Below are positions 23,694 through 30,148 of a stretch of DNA of 64,000 nt, in pieces. The notes under the pieces were generated by a model. It was not told the DNA's origin, searched no databases, and worked only from the letters and a program-made list of their open reading frames with translations. A program made the translations under genes and the position numbers. Source of the DNA: a virus; the IMG/VR virus record IMGVR_UViG_3300031227_000028, positions 18,857 through 82,856 of that record; one strand, 5' to 3'. The stretch's first letter is position 1; each line of letters opens with the position of its first letter.

Positions 23694-24641
23694 ATGAATG
23701 GAAAAAAATATAAACCATATTTAATAACAAACGATACTCCAAATTTAGATATATTAGATTATTCTTTATATTATAAATCTAAAAAGAGAGATGGTATTAG
23801 AGTAAATTTTAATAAAGGAGAAATGCTTTCAAGGTCTCTTAAACAAATTCAAAATAAACAATTACAAGAACAATTTCAAAATTTAAAAGATTTCTCAAAA
23901 AAATATAATGCAATTATTGATGCTGAATTATATAGTCATAGTTCAACGTTTCAACATATAACTTCATTAGTAATGACTCAAAATTATAATGATAAAAATT
24001 CTATTAAAAAACATGGAAAAGTTTTAGAAATTCCAATTGATTTTAAAGCATATATTTTTGATATAATTTTTGATGATAATTATGAAGAAAAATTTGAAAA
24101 TAGATATTTAAATATGTTAAATTTATCAGAAATTGAAAATCAAAATAATTTTAAAGTTGTTAAACAATTAGGATGTTTAGATAAAAAAGATGTTATAACA
24201 TTTTATGAAGATAATTTAAAAAATGATTATGAAGGTGTAGTTTTAAAAAGAAAAGATATGCCATATAAATGTGGAAGAAGTACTTTAAAGACTGGTGATG
24301 CATTAAAATTAAAACCATATAAAAGATTTGATGCAATAATAAAAGGAGTTACTGAAAGAATGGAAAATACTTCTGAATCGTTTAAAAATGAATTAGGTAA
24401 TTCTACTAAATCTAGAAAAAACGAAGATATGATTCCAACTGGAATTGCAGCTGCATTTATAGTTGATTATGAAGGAAAAGAAATGAAAGTATCTTTAACT
24501 GGAGATATGGCTTATAGAAAAAATATCTTTGAAAATAAAGAAGATATGATAGGTAAATGGATAGAATTTGAAGGAATGGAAGTTGGTTCTAAAAATGTTC
24601 CAAGACATCCATCATTTATTAGATTTAGAGATGCAAAATAA
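23694..24641 (+). CDS. ATP-dependent DNA ligase (short viral type)
   Basis: The gene encodes 315 residues. The nucleotidyltransferase motif I KRDGIR (K31, D33-G34, R36) supplies the AMP-acceptor lysine. DAELYSHSS gives motif III, DYEGVVLKR motif IV and LKLKPYKRFDAIIKGV motif V. A compact OB domain follows, ending WIEFEGMEVGS. The length fits minimal ligases of the T7/T4 phage type without an N-terminal DNA-binding domain. It would seal Okazaki fragments. No clamp-binding tail was seen. Confidence 0.88.
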   Translation: MNGKKYKPYLITNDTPNLDILDYSLYYKSKKRDGIRVNFNKGEMLSRSLKQIQNKQLQEQFQNLKDFSKKYNAIIDAELYSHSSTFQHITSLVMTQNYNDKNSIKKHGKVLEIPIDFKAYIFDIIFDDNYEEKFENRYLNMLNLSEIENQNNFKVVKQLGCLDKKDVITFYEDNLKNDYEGVVLKRKDMPYKCGRSTLKTGDALKLKPYKRFDAIIKGVTERMENTSESFKNELGNSTKSRKNEDMIPTGIAAAFIVDYEGKEMKVSLTGDMAYRKNIFENKEDMIGKWIEFEGMEVGSKNVPRHPSFIRFRDAK

Positions 24642-24656
24642 TAATATAAATAATAA

Positions 24657-24720
24657 TAGTATATATAAATAGTAATGTAATTATTATAATTATAATAATT
24701 ATTTAATAGGAGGTAGTAAC
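24657..24720 (+). promoter_or_regulatory. Promoter and strong ribosome site for the small RHH gene
   Basis: Agtatatataaatag (TATA) is followed by an AT-rich leader and TAGGAGGTAGTAACA, one of the strongest Shine-Dalgarno sequences in the window, before the ATG at 24722. Confidence 0.5.
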
Positions 24721-24721
24721 A

Positions 24722-24868
24722 ATGGTGCAATCATTAGTAACTTTTACTGAGGAAGATAGTAACTTTATTGACGAATATAAAAAAGAAAAAGATATTTCAT
24801 CAAAACAAGACGCTATAATTGATATGGTAAAAAGAATTAAAAAAATCGAAGAAGAAAACAAACAATAA
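24722..24868 (+). CDS. DUF2683-like small ribbon-helix-helix protein
   Basis: The gene encodes 48 residues: MVQSLVTFTEEDSNFIDEYK, then DISSKQDAIIDMVKRIKKIEE. A beta strand followed by two helices resembles the small DUF2683-type proteins I associate with archaeal genomes, DPANN in particular. Likely a DNA-binding regulator. It has its own promoter and a near-perfect ribosome site, so it is probably well expressed. Confidence 0.6.
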   Translation: MVQSLVTFTEEDSNFIDEYKKEKDISSKQDAIIDMVKRIKKIEEENKQ

Positions 24869-24891
24869 ATAACACTATGGAGGGTGTAAAA

Positions 24892-25191
24892 ATGACTATA
24901 ATTATTGAAGAAGAAGAAGGAATTGATGCAAAAATATTTCAAGGTAATGCATTTAAATTTAAAATTAAACAAGATAAAATTGATGATTTTAAAGGAAACT
25001 ATGATGTATTTGCTGATGAAAAATGGAATAAATATAAAATAAAAATAGCAGATTTAATTCAAAAAAGAATGACAAAATTTGTTAAAGAAATTGTTGCTGG
25101 GGGAACTTGGGAAGAAGATTTTAAATCTATTTTTAGCGGGCTAATTGATTTAATTGAAGGAACACAAGGAGAAGCTAAAGTTTTTGAATAA
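24892..25191 (+). CDS. Hypothetical protein
   Basis: The gene encodes 99 residues from the ATG at 24892 behind ATGGAGGGTGTAAAA; the ATG at 24877 contains that ribosome site and is disfavoured. Acidic N-terminus, helical C-terminal half. Not recognised. Confidence 0.6.
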   Translation: MTIIIEEEEGIDAKIFQGNAFKFKIKQDKIDDFKGNYDVFADEKWNKYKIKIADLIQKRMTKFVKEIVAGGTWEEDFKSIFSGLIDLIEGTQGEAKVFE

Positions 25192-25192
25192 A

Positions 25193-25381
25193 ATGGAAAC
25201 AGCAAAATCATATAAAAAGTTACTTGAGCCTATACAATATAGTGATGATAGAAAAAAAGCAATGATAGAACTTGGTTATGATATTGATGAATTGCAAAAA
25301 GAATTTAAATTAAAATACGGTGAACAAGAAAAAAATTTAGATTCATTAAACATGCTTAATTCTATTTTAAATAAAGATTAA
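25193..25381 (+). CDS. Hypothetical protein
   Basis: The gene encodes 62 residues starting one base after the upstream stop; a TTG start inside that gene is less likely. Helical and charged. A palindromic hairpin overlaps its stop codon. Not recognised. Confidence 0.55.
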   Translation: METAKSYKKLLEPIQYSDDRKKAMIELGYDIDELQKEFKLKYGEQEKNLDSLNMLNSILNKD

Positions 25382-25397
25382 GGTATAATACCTTAAT
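25377..25397 (+). terminator. Hairpin terminator-like palindrome
   Basis: Stem ATTAAGG/CCTTAAT with loop tataata, followed by a T-rich stretch (tattttttattttc). It is the same element as at 5428-5448. Confidence 0.55.
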
Positions 25398-25444
25398 TAT
25401 TTTTTATTTTCTATTTCTTTATAAATAATTAACGCTCAAAAACA

Positions 25445-25516
25445 ATACATTTATATATTAGTACTGGTTTATTATAATTATAATTATAATTAAATGATTG
25501 ATTGGAGATGAACGAA
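25445..25516 (+). promoter_or_regulatory. Promoter-leader cassette, copy B
   Basis: The order is atacatttatatattag (TATA), then tactggtttattataatta with attataatt repeats, then gattgattggagatgaac before the ATG at 25517. The leader matches copies A and C; the core promoter is a variant. Confidence 0.7.
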
Positions 25517-25693
25517 ATGGATGAAGAAAAAAATTATGAAAGGTCAAAAGATAACAAACGGTATAAATATTCAGAAACTGATAAAGATAACACAAGTTAT
25601 TATTATCAAGCAACTTCATCAAAAAATAATGAAGATGGAAAATATACAGGACATTATAATTCATGTAGTAAAGAAGATTATTATGAATTATAA
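25517..25693 (+). CDS. Low-complexity hydrophilic hypothetical protein
   Basis: The gene encodes 58 residues made almost wholly of D, E, K, N, S and Y, probably disordered. The start at 25517 is set by TTGGAGATGAACGAA. Function unknown. Confidence 0.5.
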   Translation: MDEEKNYERSKDNKRYKYSETDKDNTSYYYQATSSKNNEDGKYTGHYNSCSKEDYYEL

Positions 25694-25727
25694 ATAATTA
25701 TAACTAATGATTTGGAGATGAAAAAAA

Positions 25728-26090
25728 ATGGATGAAATTATGAAATCAAAATTAGAAATTTTAATTAAACAAATTAAAAATAAACAAATATCTATTGTTT
25801 ATAAAAAAAACGATATTAAAAATATTAAAGAAATAATTGAAGCAGAAAGTTTAAATTTAAAAGTTATTATACAAAGTGAATTAGATGAAAAAAATAAAAA
25901 GAAATTTTCAAATGAAGATTCTAGAAGATTAGAATTTATTCAAAGAAGTATTAAAGATATAAGTTTATGTAAAAAAAATCATAGAACATTTGAAATGGAA
26001 ACTAATTGTAGAGCAATGGAAATTGATTTAGAATATGATAAAAACGAATTAAGAATGTATGAAATTTTATCAAGGTTAGGTGTAATATAA
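25728..26090 (+). CDS. Hypothetical coiled-coil protein
   Basis: The gene encodes 120 residues, lysine- and isoleucine-rich, helical almost throughout. GATTTGGAGATG precedes its ATG, the same ribosome-site style as other early genes. Not recognised. Confidence 0.6.
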   Translation: MDEIMKSKLEILIKQIKNKQISIVYKKNDIKNIKEIIEAESLNLKVIIQSELDEKNKKKFSNEDSRRLEFIQRSIKDISLCKKNHRTFEMETNCRAMEIDLEYDKNELRMYEILSRLGVI

Positions 26091-26092
26091 TA

Positions 26093-26455
26093 ATGGTTGA
26101 TAAAAAATTAATGAATAAAAAACTTAAAGATTTAACTATAAAAGAAGTTGAAGAATATTTAAAAAATAAAGAAAATTATAATTTTGATGTATCATATAAA
26201 AATATAACAGACGATTGTAAATTTACACCTTTTTGTAGCGGTGGTTCAAATGACCCTAAATATGGTTGTAATAAAATATATTATGATTTAGCAATTCATT
26301 ATAAAAAAAGACTTATTTTTAGATTAGATATTAATAGTTTTAAAAATAAATCAACATATCCTAAAGATAATGTTCTTATATCAGAAGGAATAGAATATCA
26401 ATTTCATTGGTTAGATAATGGAAAATTTATGATAGTTAAAAAATATTCAAAATAG
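26093..26455 (+). CDS. Hypothetical protein
   Basis: The gene encodes 120 residues. A central segment with three cysteines (DDCKFTPFCSGGSNDPKYGC) is followed by beta-rich sequence. It starts two bases after the upstream stop. Not recognised. Confidence 0.6.
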   Translation: MVDKKLMNKKLKDLTIKEVEEYLKNKENYNFDVSYKNITDDCKFTPFCSGGSNDPKYGCNKIYYDLAIHYKKRLIFRLDINSFKNKSTYPKDNVLISEGIEYQFHWLDNGKFMIVKKYSK

Positions 26456-26468
26456 AGGTTAAATAATA

Positions 26469-26594
26469 ATGGTAGACATAGTAATTTATCACAAAAGTGA
26501 TTTAGACAGGATTGGTTCAGCAGCAGCAGGATTTGACATGTCAATACCAGACTTTTATCTTAATTTTTTAATAAGGAATATAGTAGAGGAGTAA
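26469..26594 (+). CDS. Small protein, possibly ribbon-helix-helix-like
   Basis: The gene encodes 41 residues: MVDIVIYHKSDLDRIGSAAA then GFDMSIPDFYLNFLIRNIVEE. Strand-helix-turn-helix is plausible. A GAGG ribosome site lies upstream and it ends two bases before the next ATG. Confidence 0.5.
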   Translation: MVDIVIYHKSDLDRIGSAAAGFDMSIPDFYLNFLIRNIVEE

Positions 26595-26596
26595 AA

Positions 26597-26893
26597 ATGG
26601 AAGCAGAAAAAATATCAATGAAAAATTTGTTATACAAAATAACAGATTTAAAAACTCTTGACGGAGTAGATTCAGTAGGAAGTTATCTTTATAATGGATA
26701 CCATGTACAAATTAGTGAACATAATTTAACATGTGCAGAACGAGTTGGTAGATTATATTATAGAAGAAGAAATAATGGTTTATGTGTTAATTGTGGAAAA
26801 AAAGTTACTAGAATGAATCCTAAAACAGGAAAATTATACAGACTTTGTGAAAAGCATAGAAAACAAATTGATTTAAAAAAGAGAGTAAGATGA
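26597..26893 (+). CDS. Protein with C-terminal zinc ribbon
   Basis: The gene encodes 98 residues. The C-terminal third, RRRNNGLCVNCGKKVTR...YRLCEKH, is a C-x2-C...C-x2-H ribbon. The N-terminal part is not recognised. GAGGAG precedes the start and ATGA overlaps the next gene. Confidence 0.65.
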   Translation: MEAEKISMKNLLYKITDLKTLDGVDSVGSYLYNGYHVQISEHNLTCAERVGRLYYRRRNNGLCVNCGKKVTRMNPKTGKLYRLCEKHRKQIDLKKRVR

Positions 26894-27354
26894 AAACTAT
26901 AGAAGAATTACAAAAACGTTTAGAAGGTGCCTTTAAACATAGTAATTTTTTTGATTCTTTACATGAAGTTAATGAAGTAAAAAAAGTTATTGGTGCAAAG
27001 GAATTAACTAAATTTTTAAAAAAGAAAATTAATATTATAAAAAAAGAAAAAAGAGAATATAATTTAAAAGTCAAAAATATTAGAATTAAATATGGTTCAT
27101 TTAACGAATATATATATGAAGAAGCTTTACAATATATAACTCATAGTTATAAAGTAGGAGAAATTGTTGTTGTTGAATATTGTGATTCATATAAAGCCCT
27201 TAAAATACATAAAATAACAAAAAAAGGTTATGATTTATGGGATGGAAATAAATTGGCCACAATAATGAAAATACCAGAATCTAGTATATTAGGTTATGGA
27301 CATAATTTAAATAAAATAATTAAAGAAAATGACAAAAAGAAGGTCAAAAATTAA
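26890..27354 (+). CDS. Hypothetical protein
   Basis: The gene encodes 154 residues, with a helical lysine-rich first half and a beta-rich second half (YKVGEIVVVEYCDSYKALKI) like a small SH3-type barrel. Not recognised. Its end overlaps the next small gene. Confidence 0.6.
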   Translation: MKTIEELQKRLEGAFKHSNFFDSLHEVNEVKKVIGAKELTKFLKKKINIIKKEKREYNLKVKNIRIKYGSFNEYIYEEALQYITHSYKVGEIVVVEYCDSYKALKIHKITKKGYDLWDGNKLATIMKIPESSILGYGHNLNKIIKENDKKKVKN

Positions 27355-27451
27355 TTCAACTTTTTTTCTTGATATAATTGGTGAAGATAAAGTTGATAAA
27401 AAGAAATATAAAAAAACAGATAAATATAAACCCAACGATTATTTTATGTAA
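27329..27451 (+). CDS. Small basic hypothetical protein
   Basis: The gene encodes 40 residues, lysine-rich (MTKRRSKINSTFFLDIIGED...). It starts 26 bases inside the previous gene in another frame and ends just before the promoter of the tRNA region. Confidence 0.45.
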   Translation: MTKRRSKINSTFFLDIIGEDKVDKKKYKKTDKYKPNDYFM

Positions 27452-27454
27452 ATA

Positions 27455-27484
27455 ATATTATTTAATACAAACATTTATATATTA
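27455..27484 (+). promoter_or_regulatory. Promoter of the first tRNA segment
   Basis: Tattatttaatac followed by aaacatttatatatt. The same 30-odd bases recur at 29036-29064 ahead of the second tRNA segment, so the two halves of the array are probably transcribed from matching promoters. Confidence 0.65.
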
Positions 27485-27576
27485 GTTGTTATATTATTAT
27501 GAATATGTATAAGACAACAAGTTTAACCAATATGTGTATGAGTAATTTATTACTTGCGTCATTTTAGTTATAACTA

Positions 27577-27619
27577 TGTTGTTAAGCTTATTCTTTTTAT
27601 TTATCTGTTTAACAACAGG
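27577..27619 (+). ncRNA. Leader stem-loop upstream of the tRNA array
   Basis: TGTTGTTAA pairs perfectly with TTAACAACA around a 25-base T-rich loop. It lies between the promoter near 27470 and the first tRNA. Between 27452 and 27642 no gene was seen; this stem is the only clear structure. Function unknown. Confidence 0.4.
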
Positions 27620-27642
27620 TTGAAATATATTAAAATTTATAG

Positions 27643-27716
27643 AAGTGTAGGCTAGTCAGGTCAAAGTCACGCGGCTCATGACCGTGAGAACGTTGGTTCA
27701 AATCCGACCACTTCTA
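27643..27716 (+). tRNA. tRNA-Met (CAT)
   Basis: Acceptor AGAAGTG/CACTTCT with A73, D-arm from TAGGCT, anticodon stem CGCGG/CCGTG with loop CTCATGA, and T-arm GTTGG TTCAAAT CCGAC. CCA is not encoded. Initiator or elongator status, or a C34-modified Ile, cannot be decided from sequence alone. Confidence 0.93.
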
Positions 27717-27721
27717 TTTTG

Positions 27722-27739
27722 TTTAAATGTACATTTAAA
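27722..27739. repeat. 18-bp perfect palindrome between tRNAs
   Basis: TTTAAATGTACATTTAAA lies between the Met and Asn tRNA genes. It may be a processing or termination hairpin. Confidence 0.5.
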
Positions 27740-27752
27740 TAAACGTGATAAA

Positions 27753-27813
27753 AATAATTACCTACCGTTTAGAAACGAAAGGAGGAGTGATTCCCTCGTT
27801 GCAAGGAATTATT
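27753..27813 (+). ncRNA. Possible structured RNA between tRNA-Met and tRNA-Asn
   Basis: AATAATTaCC pairs with GGAATTATT to close a domain holding two hairpins (CGTTTAGAAACG and GAGG...CCTC). It lacks a T-loop (TTCRANY) and a tRNA-like anticodon arm, so it was not called a tRNA. Function unknown. Confidence 0.4.
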
Positions 27814-27826
27814 GTTTATTTTTATT

Positions 27827-27897
27827 GCCGATGTAGTATAATGGTATTATACCTGGCTGTTGACCAGATGATAGGGGTTCAATTCCCTTCGTCGGCG
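27827..27897 (+). tRNA. tRNA-Asn (GTT)
   Basis: Acceptor GCCGATG/CGTCGGC, G73, anticodon loop CTGTTGA in stem CTGG/CCAG, and T-loop TTCAATT. CCA not encoded. Confidence 0.93.
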
Positions 27898-27903
27898 TTT
27901 TAT

Positions 27904-28024
27904 ACGTGTGTGGCTGATTGGTAAAAGCGCTGGACTTAGAATGAAAATTCGTCTACAAGATGTTTTTACATAAGTTATCCAGTTTCCTAAGTGGATGTTG
28001 TGTGTTCAATTCATACCACACGTA
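27904..28024 (+). tRNA. tRNA-Leu (TAG) with intron
   Basis: Acceptor ACGTGTG/CACACGT, A73. Anticodon stem CTGGA/TCCAG is split by an insert after CTTAGA, so an intron of about 36 bases (near 27941-27976) lies one base 3' of the anticodon, the canonical archaeal site. A long variable arm and T-arm GTGTG TTCAATT CATAC support Leu. It needs the host splicing endonuclease. Confidence 0.88.
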
Positions 28025-28031
28025 TTTTTAT

Positions 28032-28116
28032 GCTACGATGGCTCAATATGGCACAGCAACAGATTGCTAATCTGTGAGACAATAACTCTTTTCGGTTCAA
28101 ATCCGAATCGTAGCGT
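28032..28116 (+). tRNA. tRNA-Ser (GCT)
   Basis: Acceptor GCTACGA/TCGTAGC, G73, anticodon loop TGCTAAT in stem CAGAT/ATCTG, long class II variable arm, T-arm TTCGG TTCAAAT CCGAA. Reads AGY codons. Confidence 0.92.
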
Positions 28117-28213
28117 TGAAGGAGAAGCTAAAAATGGTCTTATTGGAAGCAAGAGGCAATGCTTGACGAAGAGAAACTTATAACTGTAGCGGGTTATACA
28201 TTCATTATTTTTT
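28117..28213 (+). ncRNA. Unassigned spacer with two hairpins
   Basis: Ninety-seven bases between the two serine tRNAs hold AAGCA/TGCTT and TATAAC/GTTATA hairpins. No T-loop and no convincing ORF were seen. It could be a structured RNA, a degenerate tRNA or a spacer. Confidence 0.3.
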
Positions 28214-28294
28214 GCTAACAAAGCGAATGGTAAGCGTGCCGTCTTGAAAACGGTTGGTCCTTGCGGCTCGTCAGTTCGAATCTGGCTGTTAGCG
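28214..28294 (+). tRNA. tRNA-Ser (TGA)
   Basis: Acceptor GCTAACA/TGTTAGC, G73, anticodon loop CTTGAAA in stem CCGT/ACGG, class II variable arm, T-arm GTCAG TTCGAAT CTGGC. Reads TCN codons. Confidence 0.92.
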
Positions 28295-28323
28295 TTATTA
28301 AAATAAAAAAAATATAAATTATT

Positions 28324-28397
28324 GGGCGAATAGTTAAATCTGGTATAACGTCCCGCTTGCAACGGGGAGGCTTCGGGTTCAAATCCCGATTTGTCCA
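28324..28397 (+). tRNA. tRNA-Ala (TGC)
   Basis: Acceptor GGGCGAA/TTTGTCC includes the G3-U70 pair that marks alanine tRNAs; A73; anticodon loop CTTGCAA in CCCG/CGGG. CCA not encoded. Confidence 0.94.
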
Positions 28398-28406
28398 TAT
28401 ATTAAA

Positions 28407-28607
28407 ATGAGTTATGATAAAAATCATACAAAAGACGATTGTGATAAATGTCTTGAAAGGGTTGGAAAAGAAAATTTAACACCTATTAAGTTTTTATATC
28501 TTGATAGGAATGATTTAATGCATCCTGATTATTATCATAACGCAACTAAAGCACAAAAAGATTACAAATTATATTATGTTTGTAAAAATTGTTTAAAAAA
28601 TTATTAA
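28407..28607 (+). CDS. Small zinc-ribbon protein embedded in the tRNA array
   Basis: The gene encodes 66 residues with CDKC near residue 12 and CKNC near residue 59, giving a C-x2-C...C-x2-C zinc site. It begins nine bases after tRNA-Ala and ends one base before tRNA-Thr. Not recognised; such ribbons occur in many phage proteins. Confidence 0.65.
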   Translation: MSYDKNHTKDDCDKCLERVGKENLTPIKFLYLDRNDLMHPDYYHNATKAQKDYKLYYVCKNCLKNY

Positions 28608-28608
28608 T

Positions 28609-28682
28609 GCACGTGTGGCACAGTGGTCTACTGCGTCTGCCTTGTAAGCAGAATTACCCCAGTTCAAATCTGGGTACGTGCT
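28609..28682 (+). tRNA. tRNA-Thr (TGT)
   Basis: Acceptor GCACGTG/TACGTGC, anticodon loop CTTGTAA in TCTGC/GCAGA, T-loop TTCAAAT. Confidence 0.93.
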
Positions 28683-28688
28683 TTTTAT

Positions 28689-28760
28689 GCATCATTGGGC
28701 AAGTGGTAAGTCGTCTGTCTGCAAAACAGAAGAACCCCGGTTCAATTCCGGGATGATGCT
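28689..28760 (+). tRNA. tRNA-Cys (GCA)
   Basis: Acceptor GCATCAT/ATGATGC with the cysteine-specific U73; anticodon loop CTGCAAA in TCTGT/ACAGA; T-loop TTCAATT. Confidence 0.94.
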
Positions 28761-28761
28761 T

Positions 28762-29046
28762 ATGGTAAAATATAAAAAAAAATATGGGCATGAATATCCA
28801 ACATTAACAGTTCCAATGAAATCACTTCAAGAAGAAAATTTATTTATTAATCCTTATTGGAATGAATGGAATACTCAAAAAGATAGTTTAAGAGTTATAT
28901 GTGATAATAAAAAAATAGTTAAACAAAATAAAAATAGAATACATAAATTTTCAGTTTGGGATATTAGAGAAAAAGGAATACAAGAAAAAAATAAAAAAAA
29001 ATTAATTATAAGAAAGAAAAGAAAATTATTAAATAATATTATTTAA
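28762..29046 (+). CDS. Small basic hypothetical protein in the tRNA array
   Basis: The gene encodes 94 residues from the ATG at 28762, one base after tRNA-Cys ends; a longer frame reading back through the tRNA is not credible. The C-terminus is strongly basic (KNKKKLIIRKKRKLL), suggesting nucleic-acid binding. Not recognised. Confidence 0.55.
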   Translation: MVKYKKKYGHEYPTLTVPMKSLQEENLFINPYWNEWNTQKDSLRVICDNKKIVKQNKNRIHKFSVWDIREKGIQEKNKKKLIIRKKRKLLNNII

Positions 29047-29064
29047 TACAAACATTTATATATT
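29036..29064 (+). promoter_or_regulatory. Promoter of the second tRNA segment
   Basis: The sequence aatattatttaatacaaacatttatatatt repeats the promoter at 27455-27484 almost exactly. Confidence 0.65.
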
Positions 29065-29165
29065 AGATATGGTTTTATATAATTATAATAAATAATCTTA
29101 ATATTAATTTATTAAGAAATATTAAATAACTAGATAATTATAGGTGTTATCCCAATCATATTAAA

Positions 29166-29241
29166 ATGAACATACAAGAATGGAGACAGGACGGGGAAAG
29201 AGGCTTTGACATAGTGTTTAAGCCTATCTATCGTTAGTCCT
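29166..29241 (+). ncRNA. Structured leader or 23-codon ORF upstream of tRNA-Val
   Basis: AGGAC (29188) pairs with GTCCT (29241) around a perfect inner stem AGGCTT/AAGCCT (29201-29225), a nested RNA fold. A 23-codon ORF (MNIQEWRQDGERGFDIVFKP...) spans 29166-29237, so this could instead be a short peptide gene. The rest of 29047-29318 shows only the promoter and AT-rich sequence. Confidence 0.35.
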
Positions 29242-29318
29242 TCCATGGTTCATATCAATTTCTAAATAAATAAAAAAGAACATTGGCCATGTGCCATGGA
29301 ATTCTAAAAAAAATATAC

Positions 29319-29389
29319 AGTCGTATAGTTTAATGGTAAAATTATCCGTTTACACCGGATGGCTATGAGTTCAATTCTCATTGCGACTA
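29319..29389 (+). tRNA. tRNA-Val (TAC)
   Basis: Acceptor AGTCGTA/TGCGACT, A73, anticodon loop TTTACAC in ATCCG/CGGAT, T-arm ATGAG TTCAATT CTCAT. Confidence 0.93.
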
Positions 29390-29403
29390 TAATAAACCTT
29401 TAT

Positions 29404-29476
29404 GCTCTAATGGTCTAGTGGACAATGACATCTGGCTTTCGACCAGAAGACCTGAGTTCAATTCTCGGTTGGGGTA
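29404..29476 (+). tRNA. tRNA-Glu (TTC)
   Basis: Acceptor GCTCTAA/TTGGGGT contains several G-U pairs; A73. Anticodon loop CTTTCGA in TCTGG/CCAGA; T-arm CTGAG TTCAATT CTCGG. The D-arm is almost identical to that of tRNA-Gln at 29999. Confidence 0.88.
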
Positions 29477-29482
29477 CTTTAC

Positions 29483-29557
29483 TGGGTGGTGGTCTAGTTT
29501 GGCTAAGACTCTCGACTTGGACTCGAGAAACCGGGGGTTCAAATCCTCCCCATCCAA
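29483..29557 (+). tRNA. tRNA-Pro (TGG)
   Basis: Acceptor TGGGTGG/CCATCCA, A73, anticodon loop CTTGGAC in CTCGA/TCGAG, T-loop TTCAAAT. Confidence 0.92.
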
Positions 29558-29567
29558 TATTTATTTT

Positions 29568-29639
29568 GCCTGTGTAGTGTAATGGCTATCACATGAGACT
29601 GTCTATCTCAAAATTTGGGTTCAATTCCCAGCATGGGCG
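29568..29639 (+). tRNA. tRNA-Asp (GTC)
   Basis: Acceptor GCCTGTG/CATGGGC, G73, anticodon loop CTGTCTA in TGAGA/TCTCA, T-loop TTCAATT. Confidence 0.93.
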
Positions 29640-29643
29640 TTAT

Positions 29644-29718
29644 GGAAGTATAGCTTAATCTGGTTAAAGCACCGGTCTTATATACCGTTGAATCTGGGTT
29701 CAAATCCCAGTATTTCCA
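29644..29718 (+). tRNA. tRNA-Ile (TAT)
   Basis: Acceptor GGAAGTA/TATTTCC, A73, D-stem GCTT/AAGC, anticodon loop CTTATAT with a four-pair stem CGGT/ACCG, T-arm CTGGG TTCAAAT CCCAG. A TAT anticodon is unusual: most archaea read AUA with a modified CAT tRNA. Confidence 0.88.
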
Positions 29719-29723
29719 TTTAT

Positions 29724-29796
29724 GGACGTATGGCTAAGTGGTTAAGGCAGTCGACTGATATTCGAAAGAACACCGGTTCAAATCCGGTTATGTCCA
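29724..29796 (+). tRNA. tRNA-Ile (GAT)
   Basis: Acceptor GGACGTA/TATGTCC, A73, anticodon loop CTGATAT, T-arm ACCGG TTCAAAT CCGGT. Confidence 0.91.
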
Positions 29797-29802
29797 TTTT
29801 AT

Positions 29803-29912
29803 GCACCCATAGTCTAAACTGGAAGGGCTCTTGGCTTCGATACAATTGTATGGCTAGTAAGACGCTTTTTTGAAGATACCAAGGTATCCGGGTTCAAATC
29901 CCGGTGGGTGCT
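29803..29912 (+). tRNA. tRNA-Arg (TCG) with intron
   Basis: Acceptor GCACCCA/TGGGTGC. Anticodon stem CTTGG/CCAAG is split after CTTCGA, giving an intron of about 37 bases (near 29841-29877) directly 3' of position 37. T-arm TTCAAAT. It decodes CGN, not the AGA codon that is common in this window. Confidence 0.87.
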
Positions 29913-29917
29913 TTTAT

Positions 29918-29991
29918 GTGAATGTAGCAAAACGGTTTAATGCACTCGACTTTTAATCGAGAGACTGAGGGTTCAAATCCCTTCATTCACA
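29918..29991 (+). tRNA. tRNA-Lys (TTT)
   Basis: Acceptor GTGAATG/CATTCAC, A73, anticodon loop CTTTTAA in CTCGA/TCGAG, T-loop TTCAAAT. Confidence 0.93.
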
Positions 29992-29998
29992 TTTTTAT

Positions 29999-30071
29999 AG
30001 GGTAGTGGTCTAGTGGACAATGACATCTGACTTTGGATCAGAAAACGGCAGTTCAATTCTGCCCTACCCCA
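29999..30071 (+). tRNA. tRNA-Gln (TTG)
   Basis: Acceptor AGGGTAG/CTACCCC with an A1-C72 mismatch, A73; anticodon loop CTTTGGA in TCTGA/TCAGA; T-arm GGCAG TTCAATT CTGCC. The D-arm is shared with tRNA-Glu, suggesting duplication and anticodon change. Confidence 0.88.
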
Positions 30072-30076
30072 TAATT

Positions 30077-30148
30077 GCTTGCATAGCATAACGGTTAATG
30101 CTTCAGGTTGTGGTCCTGATAATCTGGGTTCAATTCCCAGTGTAAGCT
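30077..30148 (+). tRNA. tRNA-His (GTG)
   Basis: Acceptor GCTTGCA/TGTAAGC, anticodon loop TTGTGGT in TCAGG/CCTGA, T-loop TTCAATT. The base before position 1 is T, so the G-1 needed by histidine tRNAs is not encoded and would have to be added. Confidence 0.91.

Noticed and set aside
27753-27813. tRNA gene
   Set aside because: No T-loop consensus and no proper anticodon arm, despite a long closing stem.
28033-28427. Minus-strand frames across the tRNA genes (also at 29973-30221 and 30728-31105)
   Set aside because: They read backwards through tRNA sequences; similarity to annotated small ORFs would come from tRNA antisense.
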